This document shows, in pieces, positions 47,497-58,026 of a stretch of 64,000 nt of DNA. Under the pieces are notes generated by a model that had not been told where the DNA came from, did not search any database, and saw nothing but the letters and a program-made list of their open reading frames with translations. The stretch comes from Streptomyces antimycoticus (GTDB taxonomy: Bacteria; Actinomycetota; Actinomycetes; Streptomycetales; Streptomycetaceae): the NCBI RefSeq assembly GCF_005405925.1, contig NZ_BJHV01000001.1:4278001-4342000 (forward strand), in the 5' to 3' direction. Position numbers and translations under genes: made by a program. Every line of letters begins with the position of its first letter. Position 1 is the first letter of the stretch.

Positions 47497-47615
47497 TCTC
47501 ACCCATCTCCCTTTTCAATCAATTTCACCCTTCACCCCATTCGCCTCACTACCCCCATGCCTACCGCACCCCACATTCATCGCATTCCCCTCATTTCTTC
47601 CAGGGAGACAGTTCT
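47497..47615 (+). promoter_or_regulatory. G-depleted, pyrimidine-rich leader of the alcohol dehydrogenase gene
   Basis: From the XRE stop to the ribosome site the plus strand has about five G in some 108 bases, while C, T and A dominate. Such a segment cannot fold and is unlike the rest of the window. It ends in AGGGAGA before ATG 47616. Confidence 0.7.
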
Positions 47616-48665
47616 ATGACCACCAGCGTCACCGCCTACGCAGCCCCCGCTCCGAAGGCCCCGCTGGAAAAGACCACCATCGAGCGTCGCGCACTGCGCG
47701 AACACGATGTGCTGATCGAAATCGCCTACGCCGGCATCTGCCACTCCGACATCCACCAGGCCCGCGAGGAATGGGGCTCCGCCCAGTTCCCGATGGTGCC
47801 CGGCCATGAGATCGCCGGTGTGGTCGCCGAGGTCGGCCCCGGTGTGACCAAATACGCCGTGGGCGACCGGGTCGGCGTGGGCTGCTTCGTCGACTCCTGC
47901 CGCGAGTGCGAGAACTGCCTCGCGGGCGAGGAGCAGTTCTGCCTCAAGGGCGAGGTGCAGACGTACAACGGCACGGAGTACGACGGCGCCGCCACCTACG
48001 GCGGCTACAGCACCCACATCGTGGTGGACGAGAACTACGCCCTGCGCATCCCCGAGGGGGTATCGCTGGACGTCGCCGCCCCGCTGCTGTGCGCCGGGAT
48101 CACCCTCTACTCGCCGCTCGCCCACTGGAACGCCGGTCCCGGTAAGAAGGTCGCCATCGTCGGCCTGGGCGGCCTCGGCCACATGGGCGTGAAGATCGCC
48201 CATGCGATGGGCGCCGAGGTGACCGTGCTGAGCCAGACGCTCCGTAAGAAGGACGACGGGCTGCGGCTGGGCGCCGACCACTTCTACGCCACCGGCGACG
48301 ACTCCACCTTCACCGAGCTGGCCGGCACCTTCGACCTGATCGTCAACACGACCTCGGCGAACCTGCCGCTGGACAGCTACCTGTCGCTGCTGAAGGTCGA
48401 CGGCACGCTGGTGCACGTGGGCGCGCCGGAGAACCCCAGCTCCTTCAGCCAGTTCTCGCTGATCCTGGGCCGGAGGTCGATGGCCGGGTCGAAGATCGGC
48501 AGCATCCGGGAGACGCAGGAGATGCTGGACTTCTGCGCCGAGCACGGGCTCGGCGCGGAGATCGAGGTGATCAACGCCGACCAGATCAACGAGGCCTACG
48601 ACCGCGTCGTGAGCAGCGATGTGCGCTACCGCTTCGTGATCGACATCGCCTCTCTCACGGCCTGA
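47616..48665 (+). CDS. Zinc-dependent alcohol dehydrogenase (NAD(P)-dependent, CAD/YahK-like)
   Basis: 349 residues from ATG 47616 (AGGGAGA upstream). Catalytic zinc ligands are in [10 protein letters not shown] and the GHEIAGVV motif; the structural zinc Cys are in [20 protein letters not shown]. The cofactor site is [17 protein letters not shown]. The sequence groups with the cinnamyl-alcohol-dehydrogenase-like reductases that reduce aldehydes. The adjacent XRE/MmyB regulator probably controls it. A diverged copy of the last codons and stop follows the gene. Confidence 0.92.
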   Translation: MTTSVTAYAAPAPKAPLEKTTIERRALREHDVLIEIAYAGICHSDIHQAREEWGSAQFPMVPGHEIAGVVAEVGPGVTKYAVGDRVGVGCFVDSCRECENCLAGEEQFCLKGEVQTYNGTEYDGAATYGGYSTHIVVDENYALRIPEGVSLDVAAPLLCAGITLYSPLAHWNAGPGKKVAIVGLGGLGHMGVKIAHAMGAEVTVLSQTLRKKDDGLRLGADHFYATGDDSTFTELAGTFDLIVNTTSANLPLDSYLSLLKVDGTLVHVGAPENPSSFSQFSLILGRRSMAGSKIGSIRETQEMLDFCAEHGLGAEIEVINADQINEAYDRVVSSDVRYRFVIDIASLTA

Positions 48666-48690
48666 TCGAGGTCGCCTCGCTGGAGGCGTG
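48639..48690. repeat. 26-bp diverged copy of the ADH gene's end
   Basis: ATCGACATCGCCTCTCTCAC... (48639-48664) is followed by a 19/26 match at 48665-48690. The copy reads [12 protein letters not shown] against [12 protein letters not shown] in the gene; most changes are at third codon positions or conservative. Confidence 0.6.
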
Positions 48691-48706
48691 ATCGGGTTCT
48701 GAAGCC

Positions 48707-48743
48707 GAGGCCGTCCGGACCACCCCCGGGTCCGGGCGGCCTC
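48707..48743. terminator. Bidirectional hairpin terminator
   Basis: A 15-bp stem (GAGGCCGTCCGGACC with GGTCCGGGCGGCCTC, one wobble) with a 7-nt loop lies between convergent genes. Confidence 0.75.
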
Positions 48744-50109
48744 AGAACAGTTTGCCGGGGTTGAGCAGGCCCAGCGGATCGAAGACCTGCTTGATCCCTT
48801 GCTGCAACTCCACCCCCACCGGGCCCAGCTCCCGCGCCAGCCACTCCCGCTTGAGGACGCCGACGCCGTGCTCACCGGTAATGGTGCCGCCGAGCTCCAG
48901 ACCCAGCGCCATGATCTCGTCGAACGACTCCCGGGCCCGCCGCGACTCGTCGGGGTCCGCCGGGTCGAAGCACACCGTCGGATGGGTGTTGCCGTCCCCG
49001 GCGTGGGCCACGACGCCGATCGTGAGGGCGTGCTTCTCGGCGATGGCGGCCGTGCCGTCGATCATCTCGGCGAGCCGGGAGCGGGGCACACAGACGTCGT
49101 CGATCATGGTGACGCCCTTGACCGCCTCCAGCGCCGGAAGCGTCATCCGGCGGGCCTGGAGCAGCATGTCGGACTCGGCGGCGTTCTCGGCCGGGACCAC
49201 CTCCGTCGCACCGGCCGCCGTGCACAGCTCGGCGACGGCGGCGAGGTCGGGGGCCGGGTCCGGGGTGTCGAACGCCGCCATCAGCAGGGCCTCGGTGGAC
49301 TCCGGCAAGCCCATGTTCCCCATCGCGTTGACCGCGCGGACGCTCGTCCGGTCCATCAGCTCCAGCAGCGAGGGGGCGTGGCCGCGCTCCATGATCCGGC
49401 AGATGGCATCGCTGGCGGACGCAATGGAGGGGAACTCGGCGGCCAGGACCAGCTGTTCGAGCGGGGCGGGCTTGAGGGCGAGGACCGCGCCGACGACGAT
49501 GCCGAGGCTGCCCTCGGAGCCGACGAACAGCCGGGTCAGGTCGTAGCCCGCGACGCCCTTGGCGGTGCGGCGGCCGGTTTTCAGCAGCCGCCCGTCGGCG
49601 AGGACGACATCGAGCCCGAGGACGTATTCGGCGGTGACGCCGTACTTCACACAGCACAGCCCGCCGGACGCGGTGCCGATGTTGCCGCCGATCGTGCACT
49701 GCTCCCAGCTGGAGGGGTCCGGCGGATAGTAGAGGCCCTTTTCCATGACCGCGCGGGACAGGGTCGCGTTGATCACGCCCGGTTCGACGACCGCGATCCG
49801 GTCGACCGGGTTGATCTCCAGGATCCGGTCCATCTTGACCAGGGACAGCACGATGCAGCCCTCGGACGCGTTGGCCGCGCCCGACAGGCCGGTGCGCGCG
49901 CCCTGGGGCACCACCGGGACGCGCAGCGCGGTGGCGGTGCGGCAGACGTGCTGCACCTGCTCGACCGTGCGCGGGAGGACGACGACGGCGGGCACGCCCG
50001 CCTCGCAGAAGCTCGCCATGTCGTGTGCATACGCCCCGGTCACATCCGGGTCGGTCAGCACGGCCTCCTCGGGGAGGCCCTCCCGCAGCAGTTCGATGAG
50101 GTCCGTCAT
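48742..50109 (-). CDS. FAD-linked oxidase (glycolate oxidase GlcD-like)
   Basis: 455 residues from ATG 50109 (GAGG upstream). The FAD-binding PCMH domain shows PAVVVLPRTVEQVQHVCR, VPVVPQGARTGLSGAANAS, PPDPSSWEQCTIGGNIGTASGG and GSEGSLGIVVGAVLALKP. The C-terminal domain has VAHAGDGNTHPTVCFDP and TITGEHGVGVLKREWL with the catalytic His. Members oxidise 2-hydroxy acids such as glycolate or D-lactate. No GlcE or GlcF partner is adjacent, so the substrate is open. Confidence 0.9.
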   Translation of the reverse strand: MTDLIELLREGLPEEAVLTDPDVTGAYAHDMASFCEAGVPAVVVLPRTVEQVQHVCRTATALRVPVVPQGARTGLSGAANASEGCIVLSLVKMDRILEINPVDRIAVVEPGVINATLSRAVMEKGLYYPPDPSSWEQCTIGGNIGTASGGLCCVKYGVTAEYVLGLDVVLADGRLLKTGRRTAKGVAGYDLTRLFVGSEGSLGIVVGAVLALKPAPLEQLVLAAEFPSIASASDAICRIMERGHAPSLLELMDRTSVRAVNAMGNMGLPESTEALLMAAFDTPDPAPDLAAVAELCTAAGATEVVPAENAAESDMLLQARRMTLPALEAVKGVTMIDDVCVPRSRLAEMIDGTAAIAEKHALTIGVVAHAGDGNTHPTVCFDPADPDESRRARESFDEIMALGLELGGTITGEHGVGVLKREWLARELGPVGVELQQGIKQVFDPLGLLNPGKLF

Positions 50110-50182
50110 GAGTCCAGCCTCGCACCCGGGAAGCGCGCGGGGAAGATCGTGGCAGCGGACGGCTTACCGCGAAATTGTCGAT

Positions 50183-51208
50183 CTACTGTGCCTTGTAGTA
50201 GACGCTGACCTTACGGTCTCCGGCGGCGCCCGAGGCGAAGCCCATGCACAGCCGTCGGGGGCTGGAGAGCTGGACGGCCATGCCCTCGGGCTCGCGGTAG
50301 CTCAGCGAGTAGGCGGCCTCGGTGCGGGCGCGCTGGACGAGCTCGCCGGTGCGCAGATCGATGCAGGAGACGTAGGTGTTGCCGTGGCCGGAGGGCGGGT
50401 TGGCGCCGTCCTCGCCGGTGTAGGCGGTGCCGGTCATCTGGTACGCGTAGTCGCCGAGGACCGTGAAGCCCTGGAAGACCTCGCCGTCCTCGACGCCGGT
50501 CTGGGGTATGTCGTCGTATACGGCGGTGTAGTCGCCCGCGCTGACCCCGGAGAGACTCATCAGCCGGTAGCGGACCTCGCCGTCGAGGCGGTAGCGCAGC
50601 AGCAGCCGGCGGTTGAGCATGTCGACGGCGGGCTGGTTGCTGGTGGAGCCCGCCACCGGGCGGTGCTTGACCAGCGAGGACGAACCGGACGCCAGCACGG
50701 TGCCATCGGCGAACTTGAAGCGGCTGATGGCGCGGCCGTAGCCGGAGTCGGGGTTGGCGTCCGACTCGGTCCACAGATAGGCGGTGGAGCCCACCGGCTC
50801 GCAGCCCATCGCAACGCCGTGCCCGAATCCCTTGAGGTACATGGAGCCCAGCTCCGCACCGGCCACGGACAGCTTGGTGACGCACAGATCGCCGTGGGCG
50901 GCGCGGTCGGCACCCGAGACGGGGGCCGACTCCCCGCTGAGCTGGATACCGCCCTGCATCAGCTGGACGGTGTAGAGGTGGCCATTGACGTCATCGAACG
51001 CGAAGGACTGCAGCACGGTGGCGTTGTGCGGGGTCTTCTCGCGGATCAGCTGAGTGGAGGGCACCGACAGATCGAACCGGCCCCCCGCCACGGTGGCGGC
51101 CCCCGCGCGGGCGGCGAAGGCACCGAGCGCGCCGGCCGCGGCCACGCCCCCGCCGAGGGTGAACCTACGCCTGGTCAAACGACCCGCAGTGTACTTTTCC
51201 GTGTGCAT
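50183..51208 (-). CDS. Tat-exported beta-propeller-like protein (teichoic acid biosynthesis protein C-type)
   Basis: 341 residues. Tat signal LTRRRFTLGGGVAAAGALGAFAA with cleavage near AGAAT. The mature protein has repeated beta segments (QSFAFDDVNGHLYTVQLMQGG, DLCVTKLSVAGAELGSMYLKGF, DMLNRRLLLRYRLDGEVRYRL) ending with a conserved DRKVSVYYKAQ. Streptomyces homologues are annotated as teichoic acid biosynthesis protein C or phage baseplate-like; the activity is not demonstrated. It is monocistronic; ATG 51208 lacks a clear ribosome site. Confidence 0.72.
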   Translation of the reverse strand: MHTEKYTAGRLTRRRFTLGGGVAAAGALGAFAARAGAATVAGGRFDLSVPSTQLIREKTPHNATVLQSFAFDDVNGHLYTVQLMQGGIQLSGESAPVSGADRAAHGDLCVTKLSVAGAELGSMYLKGFGHGVAMGCEPVGSTAYLWTESDANPDSGYGRAISRFKFADGTVLASGSSSLVKHRPVAGSTSNQPAVDMLNRRLLLRYRLDGEVRYRLMSLSGVSAGDYTAVYDDIPQTGVEDGEVFQGFTVLGDYAYQMTGTAYTGEDGANPPSGHGNTYVSCIDLRTGELVQRARTEAAYSLSYREPEGMAVQLSSPRRLCMGFASGAAGDRKVSVYYKAQ

Positions 51209-51386
51209 TGATACTCAACAACTCCCATGCGATCACGCCGTGTTGGAGTGAACAGATCGCCGAGAGTGTAGACGCTGGGAAAGTGCTCCCCTTCACGTGT
51301 TCGGATTTTCTGGCATGAGCGGCGCATGCGCATAACGGAGCAAGGGTGCATGTCCACACGAGTACGGGGGACGGGCGGGCCGCGTC

Positions 51387-51417
51387 ACGCGGGGCGGGCC
51401 TTGGACCCGCCCCGCGT
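51387..51417. terminator. Hairpin terminator of hppD
   Basis: A perfect 12-bp stem (ACGCGGGGCGGG and its complement) with a 7-nt loop lies 5 nt past the hppD stop on the minus strand. Confidence 0.8.
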
Positions 51418-51422
51418 AGCGG

Positions 51423-53286
<1,864 letters not shown>

Positions 53287-53293
53287 GCCGCGC

Positions 53294-53890
53294 ATGGCAG
53301 AGAACGAAGAGCCTGCGCCCGACGACGTCCGGGTGCTCGACCCCCGCACGCTGCGCGGGCTCGCGCATCCGCTGCGCATGCGGCTGCTCACCGCGTTGCG
53401 CGAGTACGGACCGGCCACCGCGTCCCAACTGGCCGCCCGATTGGGCGAGTCCAGCGGAGCCACCAGCTACCATCTGCGACAGCTGGCCACCTATGGCTTC
53501 GTCGAGGACGACCCGGAGCGGGGCAAGGGGCGCGAGCGGTGGTGGAAGGCGGCGCACAGGGGTACGCGCTGGAACGCCGACAAGTTCCTGGCCCACCCCG
53601 ACCCGGCCGTACGGGGGGCGGTGAACACCGTGCTGCACGAGGTGGCCACCCAGCACACGCAGGAGATGTCCACCTTTCTGGGCACCCTGCACGGATGGTC
53701 GGGGGAATGGCGGGCGGCCTCGGACCTCAGCGACTTCTACATGCGCCTCACTCCCGAACTCGCCCACGAAATGCGCGACAAGGTGCACGAACTGATCGAG
53801 AGCTACCGCGAGAAGGAGGTGGACCGGGACACCGAGGGCTCCGCCCCGTACCGCGTCCATCTGCACGCCTTCCCGCGCGAAGAGGACTGA
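53294..53890 (+). CDS. ArsR-type winged-helix regulator
   Basis: 198 residues from ATG 53294, chosen because a promoter ends 7 nt before it. The winged helix is LRGLAHPLRMRLLTALREYGPATASQLAARLGESSGATSYHLRQLATYGFVEDD. A helical C-terminal domain follows (ELAHEMRDKVHELIESYREKEV). No cysteine pair for metal sensing is seen, so the signal is probably not a metal. It is first in an operon with a small basic protein and an MFS transporter, which it likely represses through the inverted repeat at 53234-53273. Confidence 0.85.
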   Translation: MAENEEPAPDDVRVLDPRTLRGLAHPLRMRLLTALREYGPATASQLAARLGESSGATSYHLRQLATYGFVEDDPERGKGRERWWKAAHRGTRWNADKFLAHPDPAVRGAVNTVLHEVATQHTQEMSTFLGTLHGWSGEWRAASDLSDFYMRLTPELAHEMRDKVHELIESYREKEVDRDTEGSAPYRVHLHAFPREED

Positions 53891-53911
53891 CCGATCCCTG
53901 GGGGGAACGAC

Positions 53912-54136
53912 ATGTACGGCGACGAGATCCATCTGCGGCTCCACCGAATACGCGCCGAGCGTCTCCAGCGTGAGGCCCACGAGGCGTCCCGGCCCCACCG
54001 CCGGACCCACCGCACCCGCCCCGCCCGCGCCCGGGCGCTGCGCGCCCGGCTCGGCTGGACGCTGGTGGAGGTCGGGCTGCGGCTGGCCACCCCGCGGCTG
54101 CCGCAATCCGGTCTGACGGCGCGGTTCGACCACTGA
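53912..54136 (+). CDS. Small Arg-rich protein in the ArsR-MFS operon
   Basis: 74 residues, GGGGGGA upstream of ATG 53912. The protein is strongly basic (HLRLHRIRAERLQREAHEASRPHRRTHR), with one amphipathic hydrophobic stretch (LGWTLVEVGLRLATPRLP). Family not recognised. It lies 21 bp after the ArsR gene and 1 bp before the MFS gene, so all three are probably co-translated. Its conserved position in the operon supports a real gene. Confidence 0.65.
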   Translation: MYGDEIHLRLHRIRAERLQREAHEASRPHRRTHRTRPARARALRARLGWTLVEVGLRLATPRLPQSGLTARFDH

Positions 54137-54137
54137 C

Positions 54138-55542
54138 ATGGCCGACGACACAGGGGACAGAGAGCGTCGGGGAAACAGCGGTGACCGAAGACCGCTCATG
54201 CTCGTCCTCGCCGCCAACACCGTTTCCATAGCGGGCAATTCGCTCACACTGATCGCCGTCCCGTGGTTCGTCCTGGAGACCACGGGCAGCGCGGCCAAGG
54301 CCGGGTTCGTGTCCTTCTGCGCGACCCTGCCGGTGGTGGTCTCCGCCGTGATCGGCGGGCCGGTGATCGACCGGGTCGGCCGCAGGCGGGTCTCCATCGC
54401 CTCCGACGCGCTGTGCGGGGTGGCCGTCGCCACGATTCCGGTGCTGCACTTCGCCGGGCTGCTGCGGTTCTGGCAGCTCTGTGCGCTGATGGCGTTCTGC
54501 GGACTGCTCCACGCACCGGGTGAGACCGCCCGCCAGGTACTCGTCCCCGCGCTGGCCGAACGGGCGGGCACCACCCTCAGCCGCGCCGCCAGCTTCTACG
54601 ACGGGGCCTCGCGCGGGGCCCGGATGCTGGGCGCGGCGGTCGGGGGCTGCTGATCGCGCTGCTCGGCCCGCCCGCCGTACTGCTGCTGGACGCGGCGACG
54701 TTCGCGGCCTCCGCACTGCTGATCATGGCGGGGCTGCGCGGGCTGCCCGCCGCCGCGCCGCGCAAGCCCGTCGTGCCGGTGTCCGCCCGCGCCTACCGCG
54801 CGGAGCTGCGCGAGGGGTACCGCTTCCTGCTGCACCATCGGCTGCTGCTGGCCATCGTGCTGATGGTCATGGTCACCAACGGCCTGGACCAGGGCCTGTC
54901 CTCCGTACTGCTGCCCGTCCACGCCGAGCGGCATCTGGGCGGTTCGGTGCAACTGGGGCTGCTCACCGCGCTGTTCGGCGGCGGTGCGCTGGTGGGGGCG
55001 CTGCTGTACGGGGCGGTGGGCGACCGCTTTTCGCGCCGGACCGTCTTCGCGGTGAGCTTCCTGGTGTGCGGGCTGCCGCGCTTCCTGATCGCCGCGTTCG
55101 TTCCCGGTGTGTCCCCGCTCGCCGTGACGATGGCGGCCAGTGGGGTCGCGGCCGGGATGCTCAACCCGATCCTGACCACGGTGACCTACGAGGCCGTCCC
55201 CGATGAGCTGCGCAGCCGGGTCTCGGGCGCGCTCACCGCGGGGGTGTGGGTGGTGATGCCGCTCGGCGGGCTCGCGGCCGGGTGTCTGGTGGAGGGGGTG
55301 GGGCTGACCGCCGCCTTCCTGGTGACGGGCGGGGTCTACTTCCTGGCCACGCTCAGCCCGCTGGTCTTCCCGGCCTGGCGCGGGATGGACGAGGGGCAGC
55401 GGTGGACAAGGGGGCGACGGTTGACGAGAGGACGGCGGCGGACAAGGCGACGGCGGTGGACGAGAGGAGGGCGGCACCGCTCAGCAGTGCGGGACCGCGC
55501 CGCCCGACCGCAGCGCCCGCAGAGCCGTCACGGCACCCTTGA
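54138..55542 (+). pseudogene. MFS transporter, two frameshifts as read
   Basis: ATG 54138 lies 1 bp after the upstream stop. Helices such as LMLVLAANTVSIAGNSLTLIAVPWFVL and DRVGRRRVSI belong to the Staphylococcus MdfA/EntS-like MFS group. The frame breaks at the G5 run 54642-54646; the second half (LLIALLGPPAVLLLDAATFA onward) is in the next frame. After PAWRGMDEG the frame must shift again at the G4 run 55393-55396. This gives a tail of four six-residue repeats (VDKGAT, VDERTA, ADKATA, VDERRA) and TGA at 55542. Two single-base additions give about 468 residues. It overlaps the convergent PDZ protease gene by 62 bp. Confidence 0.8.
55402..55473 (+). repeat. Four 18-bp tandem units encoding an MFS tail
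   Basis: Units 55402-55419, 55420-55437, 55438-55455 and 55456-55473 encode VDKGAT, VDERTA, ADKATA and VDERRA in the corrected frame, keeping GC at third positions. Confidence 0.75.
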
Positions 55543-56265
55543 GCGTGGTGACGGGGATCAGCCGCAGCCCCTTGGGCAGTTCGGCGGTGGCGTCGGCGCA
55601 TTCGGCCTTCGGCACCAGGAAGACCGTGGCGCCGTCCCGCTTGGCGGCCTGCGTCTTCAGCGGGACCCCGCCCACGGCCCCGACCTTGCCCTTGGCGTCG
55701 ATGGTGCCGGTGCCCGCGATCGTCCGGCCGCCGGTGAGATCGCCGCCGCGGCCGTCCCCGTCCAGCTTGTCGATCACGCCGAGGGAGAAGAGCAGCCCGG
55801 CGCTCGGCCCGCCGACGTCGGCCAGGCGCAGGGTGACCTTGACGTCGCGCGGGGAGCGGTGGAGATAGCCGAGCGCGGCGCTGGTGGCCGAGGACTGGGA
55901 CTCCCGCATCTCCTCGGCGTTGTGCCGCTCGATCTCCTTGGTGGTGCCGCCGACGTAGACCGAGTCATGCGGCATGACGGCGCGGTCGGTGGCGAACCAG
56001 CCGCTGATCACGTCCTTCAGCCGCACGGTGGCGTCCGGTCCGGTGGCCAGGATCGTCGTCATCCGCAGTTGCCCGGTGGTCTTGCGGGTGCCGCTCCCCG
56101 AGATGCTGATCACCTGCTTGCCGCGGTCGGCGCCGAGGACGTTCACGGTCGAACCGGGCTGGGCCACGGTGAACGGCAGCGGGGCGAACGCGGCCACCGC
56201 GAGCAGGGCGAGCACGGGCGCGGAGCAGAGCGCGAGGATGCGGGCGCGGGGGAGACGGCAGGCAT
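55481..56265 (-). pseudogene. Lon-like PDZ serine protease (YlbL family), frameshifted as read
   Basis: ATG 56265 gives MPAVSP, then the G5 run at 56248-56252 (C5 on this strand) must gain one base to continue as RARILALCSAPVLALLAVAAFAPLPF, the membrane anchor. The rest is intact: a PDZ-like region (VAQPGSTVNVLGADRGKQVI) and an S16 protease domain with Ser in GGPSAGLLFSLGV and Lys in KTQAAKRDGATVF, the Ser-Lys dyad of Lon. Corrected length is about 261 residues. YlbL-type proteases act at the outer membrane face; targets here are unknown. TAGATT lies 6 nt before the ATG. Confidence 0.8.
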
Positions 56266-56271
56266 GGTGCG

Positions 56272-56277
56272 AATCTA
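56272..56277 (-). promoter_or_regulatory. TAGATT -10 box of the PDZ protease gene
   Basis: A TANNNT box lies 6 nt before ATG 56265 with no ribosome site, so the mRNA is likely leaderless. The 23-bp repeat array begins about 60 bp upstream of it. Confidence 0.5.
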
Positions 56278-56340
56278 GTTGACCGCCGGGACGGACGGGG
56301 CGCCGCCCCGATCCGCGAAGGCTGGGCGGGCGGCGGATGC

Positions 56341-56823
56341 GGGCCCTGGCGGGCGGCGGACACGGGCCCTGGCAGACGGCGGACACGGGCCCTGGCAGGC
56401 GGCGGACACGGGCCCTGGCAGACGGCGGACACGGGCCCTGGCAGACGGCGGACACGGGCCCTAACGGGCGGCGGACACGGGCCCTGGCAGACGGCGGACA
56501 CGGGCCCTGGCAGACGGCGGACACGGGCCCTAACGGGCGGCGGACACGGGCCCTGGCAGACGGCGGACACGGGCCCTAACGGGCGGCGGACACGGGCCCT
56601 GGCAGACGGCGGACACGGGCCCTAACGGGCGGCGGACACGGGCCCTGGCAGACGGCGGACACGGGCCCTAACGGGCGGCGGACACGGGCCCTGGCAGACG
56701 GCGGACACGGGCCCTAACGGGCGGCGGACACGGGCCCTGGCAGACGGCGGACACGGGCCCTGGCAGACGGCGGACACGGGCCCTGGCAGACGGCGGACAC
56801 GGGCCCTGGCGGACGGCGGGCGC
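56341..56823. repeat. Minisatellite of 21 units of exactly 23 bp with a higher-order AB pattern
   Basis: GGGCCCT recurs at 56341, 56364, and every 23 bp to 56801. Type A units read GGGCCCTGGCAGACGGCGG and type B units GGGCCCTAACGGGCGGCGG. B occurs at units 6, 9, 11, 13, 15 and 17, so units 8-17 alternate as 46-bp dimers. The period is not a multiple of three, so reading frames rotate and it is not coding. It lies upstream of the PDZ protease promoter and fills much of the 742-bp gap 56266-57007; the rest of the gap shows nothing else. Confidence 0.92.
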
Positions 56824-57007
56824 GGACGGCCGGCTCAGCTCGTGACGCCCGGCCGACGCGGGCAGGCGCACGGCGCCCGGCCAAGGGCGCCGGGCTCACG
56901 GCTCCCGGCCGCATGACCGCCCCCTGGGCCGACCCGGGGGCGGGGCGGCCATGGCGTACCGCGCCCATCGAGGCCGCCACCACGGCGTGGTGTGCCACGC
57001 CGGACGC

Positions 57008-57649
57008 TCAGCTCAGGGCGTCCGAGACCTCTCGGGCCGCGTCCACGACCCGCGGGCCGACCCGGTCCGGTACCGAGTCGCAGAGCATGACGACCCCGAC
57101 GCTGCCCTCGATCCCCGTCACCCCGATGAGCGGGGCTGCCGCGCCGCTCGCGCCCGCCTCCAGTTCGCCGTGGGTGAGGGCGTACCCGGGGTCGTCGGGG
57201 CGGCCGGCGCGGGCGGCGAGGATCGCGCGCCCGGCGGCGCCCCGGTCGAGCGGATGCCGGAATCCGGCCCTGTAGGCCACGTGGTAGTCGGTCCAGGTCG
57301 GCTCGACGACCGCGACGGCGAGGGCCTCGGTGCCGTCGACCAGAGTGAGGTGGGCGGTCGCGCCGACGTCCTCGGCGAGGGAGCGCAGCGCGGGCAGCGC
57401 CGCCTCCCGTACGAGCGGATGCACCTGGCGGCCGAGCTGCAGCACCCCCAGCCCGACGCGCGCCCGTCCGCCGATGTCCCGGCGGACGAGGGAGTGCTGC
57501 TCAAGGGTGGCCAGCAGCCGGTAGACCACGGTGCGATTGACGCCGAGCTTGTTGGACAGCTCGGTCACGGTCAGCCCGTGGTCGGTGTCGGCGAGCAGTT
57601 TGAGGACGCGCAGTCCCCGATCGAGCGTCTGAGAGGTCTCCGCGGTCAC
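57008..57649 (-). CDS. IclR-family transcriptional regulator
   Basis: 213 residues from GTG 57649 (GGAGGGGG upstream). The winged helix (QTLDRGLRVLKLLADTDHGLTVTELSNKLGVNRTVVYRLLATLEQHSLVRRD) precedes the IclR effector domain (LRSLAEDVGATAHLTLVDGTEALAVAVVEP, RHPLDRGAAGRAILAA). The linked structural gene is not adjacent, so the target is unknown. In Streptomyces some members control amino-acid or glycerol genes. A TCCGC-TTT-GCGGA palindrome lies about 165 bp upstream. Confidence 0.88.
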   Translation of the reverse strand: MTAETSQTLDRGLRVLKLLADTDHGLTVTELSNKLGVNRTVVYRLLATLEQHSLVRRDIGGRARVGLGVLQLGRQVHPLVREAALPALRSLAEDVGATAHLTLVDGTEALAVAVVEPTWTDYHVAYRAGFRHPLDRGAAGRAILAARAGRPDDPGYALTHGELEAGASGAAAPLIGVTGIEGSVGVVMLCDSVPDRVGPRVVDAAREVSDALS

Positions 57650-58026
57650 GACGCCCCCTCCTCGGTGATGAGTGGCGGCTCTTCGCGCGGTGTGCCCGCC
57701 GGTCCCGACGACGGCGCGCGAAGAGGCCGCCGGTCGCGGTGGTCACGCACCGGCTGCGCTCCGCGGCGGCGCTGCCACGGGGCGTGTGCGTGCCCGAACG
57801 CTAGCGAGCCGGTCCGCTTTGCGGAAGGGTTTGTCCAGAATCCGAGCAGAACTGCCAAAGAGAACGACATGGGAGCATCCCGAATCACCCGGGTTTATCC
57901 GGATTGACAAGGGGGGCGTGCGACCGGTTCATGAAACTTTTCGAAAAGGGGTTGCGCTGAGGCGGATCCGCCCGCCTCAGCGCTTACGCATACCGATGCG
58001 AATACGGGCACGGACGCGTATCCGCG
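57650..58026. other. Intergenic region between the helicase and IclR genes
   Basis: 377 bp without a supported gene. It contains TCCGC-TTT-GCGGA at 57813-57825 (possible operator of the IclR gene), a short segment of lower GC at 57900-57955 that includes TTGACA, and the helicase terminator hairpin at 57954-57983. Confidence 0.5.
57954..57983 (-). terminator. Hairpin terminator of the helicase gene
   Basis: A perfect 12-bp stem (GCGCTGAGGCGG and its complement) with a 6-nt loop lies 43 nt past the minus-strand stop at 58027. Confidence 0.75.

Noticed and set aside
54725..56278. 517-residue continuation of the MFS frame across the PDZ protease gene
   Set aside because: Beyond 55397 the frame uses A-ending codons and is antisense to a clear protease. 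The codon-normal frame ends at 55542.
56341..56823. CRISPR-like array
   Set aside because: The units are contiguous with no unique spacers, and no cas genes lie nearby. It is a minisatellite.
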